Shown one piece after another: positions 60,416 to 64,000 of a DNA stretch of 64,000 bases. The first letter of the stretch is position 1. Every line of letters begins with the position of its first letter. The stretch covers positions 66,517,259 through 66,581,258 of the forward strand of contig CM054181.1 in assembly GCA_028829895.1 (NCBI GenBank). Direction: 5' to 3'. Under the pieces are notes generated by a model that was not told the DNA's origin, did not search any database, and saw only the letters and a list, made by a program, of their open reading frames with translations. The position numbers and the translations under genes are program-made. Origin of the DNA: Sinotaia quadrata. Taxonomy: Eukaryota; Mollusca; Gastropoda; Architaenioglossa; Viviparidae.

Positions 60416-60460
60416 AGAAAGGTAGGATGAAACTATTTATATCCTGAGTTCATAAGTAGG

Positions 60461-60655
60461 CTAACGACACTGAACTTTCTGAAACAGTTTGTAGACGTTG
60501 ATCAATAAGAATGGTATAAGTGATCCAATCACTGAACCGACTTGTATGATGGCACCGCCCCATATCAGCGCCCTCTTGCCCTTCAGTCTGAGCATGATTC
60601 CTATAACAACTTTTGAATACGTCAAGATGAACGCCAACAGCACCCATAAAGTTAC
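60461..60655 (-). CDS. SLC52A: SLC52A copy B, last coding exon
   Basis: Encodes the last 64 residues and a TAG stop: VTLWVLLAFILTYSKV, then KGKRALIWGGA and a final hydrophobic segment. It is one residue shorter than in copy A. The acceptor context CAAATATG...GGCAG|GTAACT is nearly the same as in copy A. A 27-bp array starts about 45 bases downstream of the stop. Confidence 0.9.
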   Translation of the reverse strand, partial: VTLWVLLAFILTYSKVVIGIMLRLKGKRALIWGGAIIQVGSVIGSLIPFLLINVYKLFQKVQCR

Positions 60656-63600
60656 CTGCCCAAATATGTCAGATGTGCATAAGCCCAAGGCAATTTCAGC
60701 ATATTCTCAACGAGACATGTGCAAAAGCAATATGTATTTTTAAAAATAAAATAAAATGCAATTTGTATGTTGTAGATTCAATAGACTAAACTGTTACAAT
60801 ATATTCATGCAACATGTGTATGTTGAAAAAACATAATTGAAAGAAACACACGAGAATAAATTATATTGCTTTCAACAATAAAAGATACTGCATTCAACAA
60901 TTAAAGATACTGCATTCAACAATGAAAGATACTGCATTCAACAATGAAAGATACTGCATTCAACAATTAAAGATACTGCATTCAACAATGAAAGATACTG
61001 CATTCAACAATTAAAGATACTGCATTCAACAATGAAAGATACTGCATTCAACAATTAAAGATACTGCATTCAAATATTAAAGATACTGCATTCAACAATG
61101 AAAGATACTGCATTCAACAATTAAAGATACTGCATTCAACAATTAAAGATACTGCATTCAACAATTAAAGATGTTACAATAAAAGTTGAATCAAATATAT
61201 GTTGGATATGCATCTAAAGTCGTTAGTAAAGATTTGTTTCAGTAATAAATGAGTCAAGGATTGAGTGACACATTGTAGGTAAGGACTGACTGATACCTTA
61301 GAGTCACTGAATGAATGACGTCTTGTAGGTAAGGACTGACTGATACCTTAGAGTCACTGAATGAATGACGTCTTGGAGTCAAGGACTGACTGATACCTTA
61401 GAGTCACTGAATGAATGACGTCTTATAGTTAAGGACTGATTGATACCTTAGAGTCACTGAATGAATGACGTCTTGTAGTTAAGGACTGACTGATACCTTA
61501 GAGTCACTGAATGAATGACGTCTTGGAGTCAAAGACTGAGCGACCTATTAGAGTTCAGTACATAATGACACCTTACGTCAGAGTTAAACAGTAAACGAGA
61601 TAAAAAAAAATTATTGGCTTGAATGAGATCGCACTGAGGAAAGCATTGAAGAGATCACAATAAAATACTGAAAATATTAAAATAAAATACTGTAGAGATC
61701 ACAATAAAGCACTGAAGAGATTACAGTAAAACACTGAAGAGATCACAAAAAACGCTGAAGAGATCACAGTAAAACACTGAAGAGATCACAAAAGAAAGCT
61801 GAAGAGATCACAGTAAAACACAAGAAATGGCAGTAGAGCACTGAAGACATCAAGGAAATCACTTAAGAGATCAGAAAAGAACGCAGAAGAGATCACAGTA
61901 AAACACCGAAGAGATCACAGTAAAACACTAAAGAGATCACACAATCTCTGAAGAGATCACAAAAAAAAACCCGTTGAAGATATTACAATAAGACAGAGAA
62001 AATGCTGAATAGACTGCAGTAAAACACCAAAGAGATCACATAATCGTTGAAGAGATCACGGTAAAACACTGAAGAGATCACAGTAAAACACCGAAGAGAT
62101 CACAGTAAAACACTAAAGAGATCACATAATCGCTGAAGAGATCACGGTAAAACACTGAAAAGATCACAGTAAAACACTCAAGAGATCACAGAAAACATGG
62201 AGAAATCTAGTAAAGGACTGAATAAAACTAGACTGAAGAGCTAGCAGTTTACTTCAAAGTCGTTCACCTACTTACCACAAAGAAAGGCCCCATGGAGTGG
62301 TCCCACAATGGTGGCTCGGGGCTGGTAGCGCTTGTGTAGAGGACACAGCTCGACAACAAAGACACTACTCCAACTAGGCCCGTGACTACTTTCAGTGACG
62401 TGACTGGTAAAATCATCGTGACAAAGCAAGCCACAGGTTTGGCAATGCTCGTAAGCGTTACTACCTTATGATAAGCCTGAGAGAAAAATGCAGCATCAAG
62501 ATTCTACTTAGATAAAGCTAGTATATCAGTTTTCAATATTATAATTATAATTCAATATTTCATCCACGACTGACATCCATTTCCGATTCTATCAGTCTTC
62601 TAATAATTGTACACAAAATGGTGAATTATAACTAGGGAATTAATATAGTCACATGTACAATGTTATTTAACAATCAAATTATAACGACTTATCAAACAAC
62701 AGGCTGCAAACACTTAGTTTCTTAACATCGTAGACAACGTAATTTTATATTTCGTATAAAGCAATAGTGGAAAGAAAAACGTCACATATGTCATACTGTA
62801 TTTCGTACAAGGCAAAAGTAAAAAGAAATACGTCACAGACGTCATATAGTATTTCGTTCAAAATACAAGTAAAAAAGAAATGCGTCACATAATTATATCT
62901 GTATTTCGAACAAGGCAAAAGTAAAAAGAAATACGTCACATATATCTGTATTTCGAACAAGGCAAAAGTAAAAAGAAATACGTCACATATATCTGTATTT
63001 CGAACAAGGCAAAAGTAAAAAGAAATACGTCACAGATATCTGTATTTCGTATAAGGCACAAGTAAAAAAGAAATACGTCACATATATCTGTATTTCGTAC
63101 AAGGCACAAGTAAAAAGAAATACGTCACATATATCTGTATTTCGAACAAGGCAAAAGTAAAAAGAAATACGTCACATATGGGATACTGTATTTCGTATAC
63201 AAGGCAAAAGTAAAATAAAATACGTCACATATGTCAAACTGTATTTTGTACAAGGCAACAGTGAAAAGTGAAGTACTCAATATATACCGACATCAAACTC
63301 AAGTTACACTATTGTTGCCTGAATGGGCAAAATAGATCGGTTGGAAATAGCAAGTTATTTTGCTATTTTATTTTGCTAAATAATTATAACCTTTTCAAAA
63401 TGTTCATGTCTCCCTCACGCAATCGACTATAGTCTGTACAAATAGAGTATTTGTATACACGCTCTTATATATTATTTAATTGAGCAAGACATAAGTGATA
63501 TGTGAATAATTCCACTGCACGTACACACACACACACGCACATATATACAAATGCGCACGCGCAAACAAATTACATACGTGATTGCCATACGGAAGACAGG

Positions 63601-63836
63601 AGTAAGACTGTACAGACGGCAGGACGCCATTAGACAGCAAACTGACCCAGCCAATCAGAATCAGCAGGAGGGCGTAATGGCGACTTTCTATAACTTTAAA
63701 TTCTACCTTAACTTCTTGGTCCTCCTGTTTATCAAATGCCACATCTCCAACCTCATCACCACTCCCTGGGGATGATACCTGCCCATTGCAGCAGTAGATA
63801 CTCGTTTCTGGACGTTCAGCACACGTTAATGATGTC
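60461..63836 (-). CDS. SLC52A: Riboflavin transporter, SLC52A/RFVT family, copy B (3' part; 5' part beyond window)
   Basis: Paralogue of copy A in the same orientation, about 16 kb upstream of it in the direction of transcription. Three exons are visible: 63578-63836, 62276-62476 and 60461-60655 (259, 201 and 195 nt). Intron phases match copy A, and the first exon starts by completing a split codon, again as in copy A. Exons 1 and 2, with the start codon, must lie past position 64000. Conserved: [35 protein letters not shown] and KGKRALIWGGA. The cytoplasmic loop is strongly diverged. The visible part has no stop or frameshift, so the gene looks functional. Confidence 0.9.
60870..61172. repeat. 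Minisatellite, 22-bp unit, about 14 copies
   Basis: The unit is TACTGCATTCAACAATTAAA plus GA; one position alternates TTAAAGA and TGAAAGA. Confidence 0.95.
61265..61548. repeat. Minisatellite, 50-bp unit, about 5.5 copies, with TGACGTC
   Basis: The unit contains TGAATGAATGACGTCTTGTA and GGACTGACTGATACCTTAGA. Confidence 0.94.
61620..62225. repeat. Minisatellite, about 22-bp unit, about 25 copies
   Basis: The unit is GAAGAGATCACAGTAAAACA plus CT, with many indels, and larger blocks with CATAATCGCTGAAGAGATCA that repeat at about 62040 and 62125. Confidence 0.9.
62276..62476 (-). CDS. SLC52A: SLC52A copy B, exon equivalent to exon 4
   Basis: 201 nt, phase 0 at both ends; acceptor TTCTCTCAG|GCT, donor GTG|GTAAGT. 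It encodes AYHKVVTLTSIAKPVACF and the conserved block [18 protein letters not shown], the latter identical to copy A. The substitutions cluster in the first half of the exon. Confidence 0.9.
62477..63577 (-). other. Intron of SLC52A copy B (equivalent to intron 3)
   Basis: 1101 bp with one large array (62745-63260) and (CA)n-like sequence near 63523. The rest is AT-rich. Confidence 0.85.
62745..63260. repeat. Minisatellite, 47-bp unit, about 11 copies, with TACGTCACA
   Basis: The unit contains AAAAAGAAATACGTCACATA and CTGTATTTCGAACAAGGCAA. Confidence 0.94.
63578..63836 (-). CDS. SLC52A: SLC52A copy B, exon equivalent to exon 3
   Basis: The acceptor TTGCTGCTTTAACAG|G and donor CAC|GTATGT give 259 nt, identical in length and phase to exon 3 of copy A. 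The first 50 residues (acidic loop) share little with copy A, while the following membrane segment and SYSCLPYG motif are strongly conserved. The final residues are GNH, where copy A has GIR. Confidence 0.88.
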
Positions 63837-63849
63837 CTGTTAAAGCAGC

Positions 63850-63985
63850 AAGAAAGTTCATACAATATCACACATACAATATCAGAAACACACGTATAAC
63901 ACATACAATATCAGAAGCACATATATCACACAAACAATATCAGAAGCACATATATCACACAAACAATATCAGAAGCGACTCTGTT
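63850..63985. repeat. Minisatellite, about 30-bp unit, 4-5 copies
   Basis: The unit contains CACATATATCACACAAACAA and TATCAGAAG. It starts about 20 bases upstream of the exon 3 acceptor of SLC52A copy B, in its intron 2, and runs to the edge of the window. Confidence 0.9.
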
Positions 63986-64000
63986 AATGACTTACGAAGG

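Larger units (their letters stand above)
60656..62275 (-). other. Intron of SLC52A copy B (equivalent to intron 4)
   Basis: 1620 bp, most of it in three unrelated arrays. No LINE here, unlike intron 4 of copy A. Confidence 0.85.

Noticed and set aside
60192..60447. Open frames on both strands encoding nonapeptide repeats (TGTFTMLMV; MSIVKVPVT)
   Set aside because: A 27-bp array produces this automatically. It is downstream of the stop of SLC52A copy B and has no plausible splice or start context.

Overview
This window is eukaryotic, AT-rich and gene-poor. It has spliced genes with canonical GT-AG introns, decayed transposons and a very high density of microsatellites and minisatellites. The two clearest genes encode animal-type riboflavin transporters (SLC52A/RFVT family). 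The retroelement fragment resembles endonuclease/reverse-transcriptase LINEs common in molluscs, and motifs such as GGGAGATAAC and GGGAGACAAC, frequent in molluscan repeats, occur here. A mollusc, most likely a gastropod, is my best guess; I cannot name the species.

Layout. About 1-28 kb holds no intact gene that I can support. It is AT-rich sequence broken up by tandem arrays (for example 3.78, 4.72, 5.53, 15.98, 20.7, 22.06, 25.56 and 26.57 kb), a decayed unrecognised coding segment (18.41-18.81 kb, minus), the 3' part of a hAT transposon with frameshifted transposase (22.44-23.08 kb), and a probable second hAT end (24.78-24.96 kb). At 28.2-30.8 kb a two-exon minus-strand gene encodes a 270-residue protein with one membrane segment near its C-terminus. 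I do not recognise it. A CpG-rich stretch with a palindromic CRE lies just upstream.

The second half is organised around two riboflavin transporter genes in the same (minus) orientation. Copy A (33,018-44,737) is complete: five coding exons of 177, 644, 259, 201 and 198 nt join in frame to a 492-residue protein. Copy B (60,461 to beyond 63,836) shows only its last three coding exons, of 259, 201 and 195 nt, with matching intron positions and phases; its first two lie beyond the window. A degraded LINE fragment sits in intron 4 of copy A. Between the copies (45.4-60 kb) I see no gene, only arrays and AT-rich sequence.

The most striking structure is the relation between arrays and splice junctions. 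About 2.1 kb of intron 1 of copy A is one evolving tandem array whose unit resembles the real exon 1 donor junction, so it carries many donor-like sites. A second array of a 49-bp unit runs up to the start-codon side of the same exon. Introns of both copies are packed with arrays, but corresponding introns carry unrelated ones. Several unrelated arrays also share ACGT cores (CACGTG or TGACGT). All coordinates and translations were read by eye; nothing was searched or computed.
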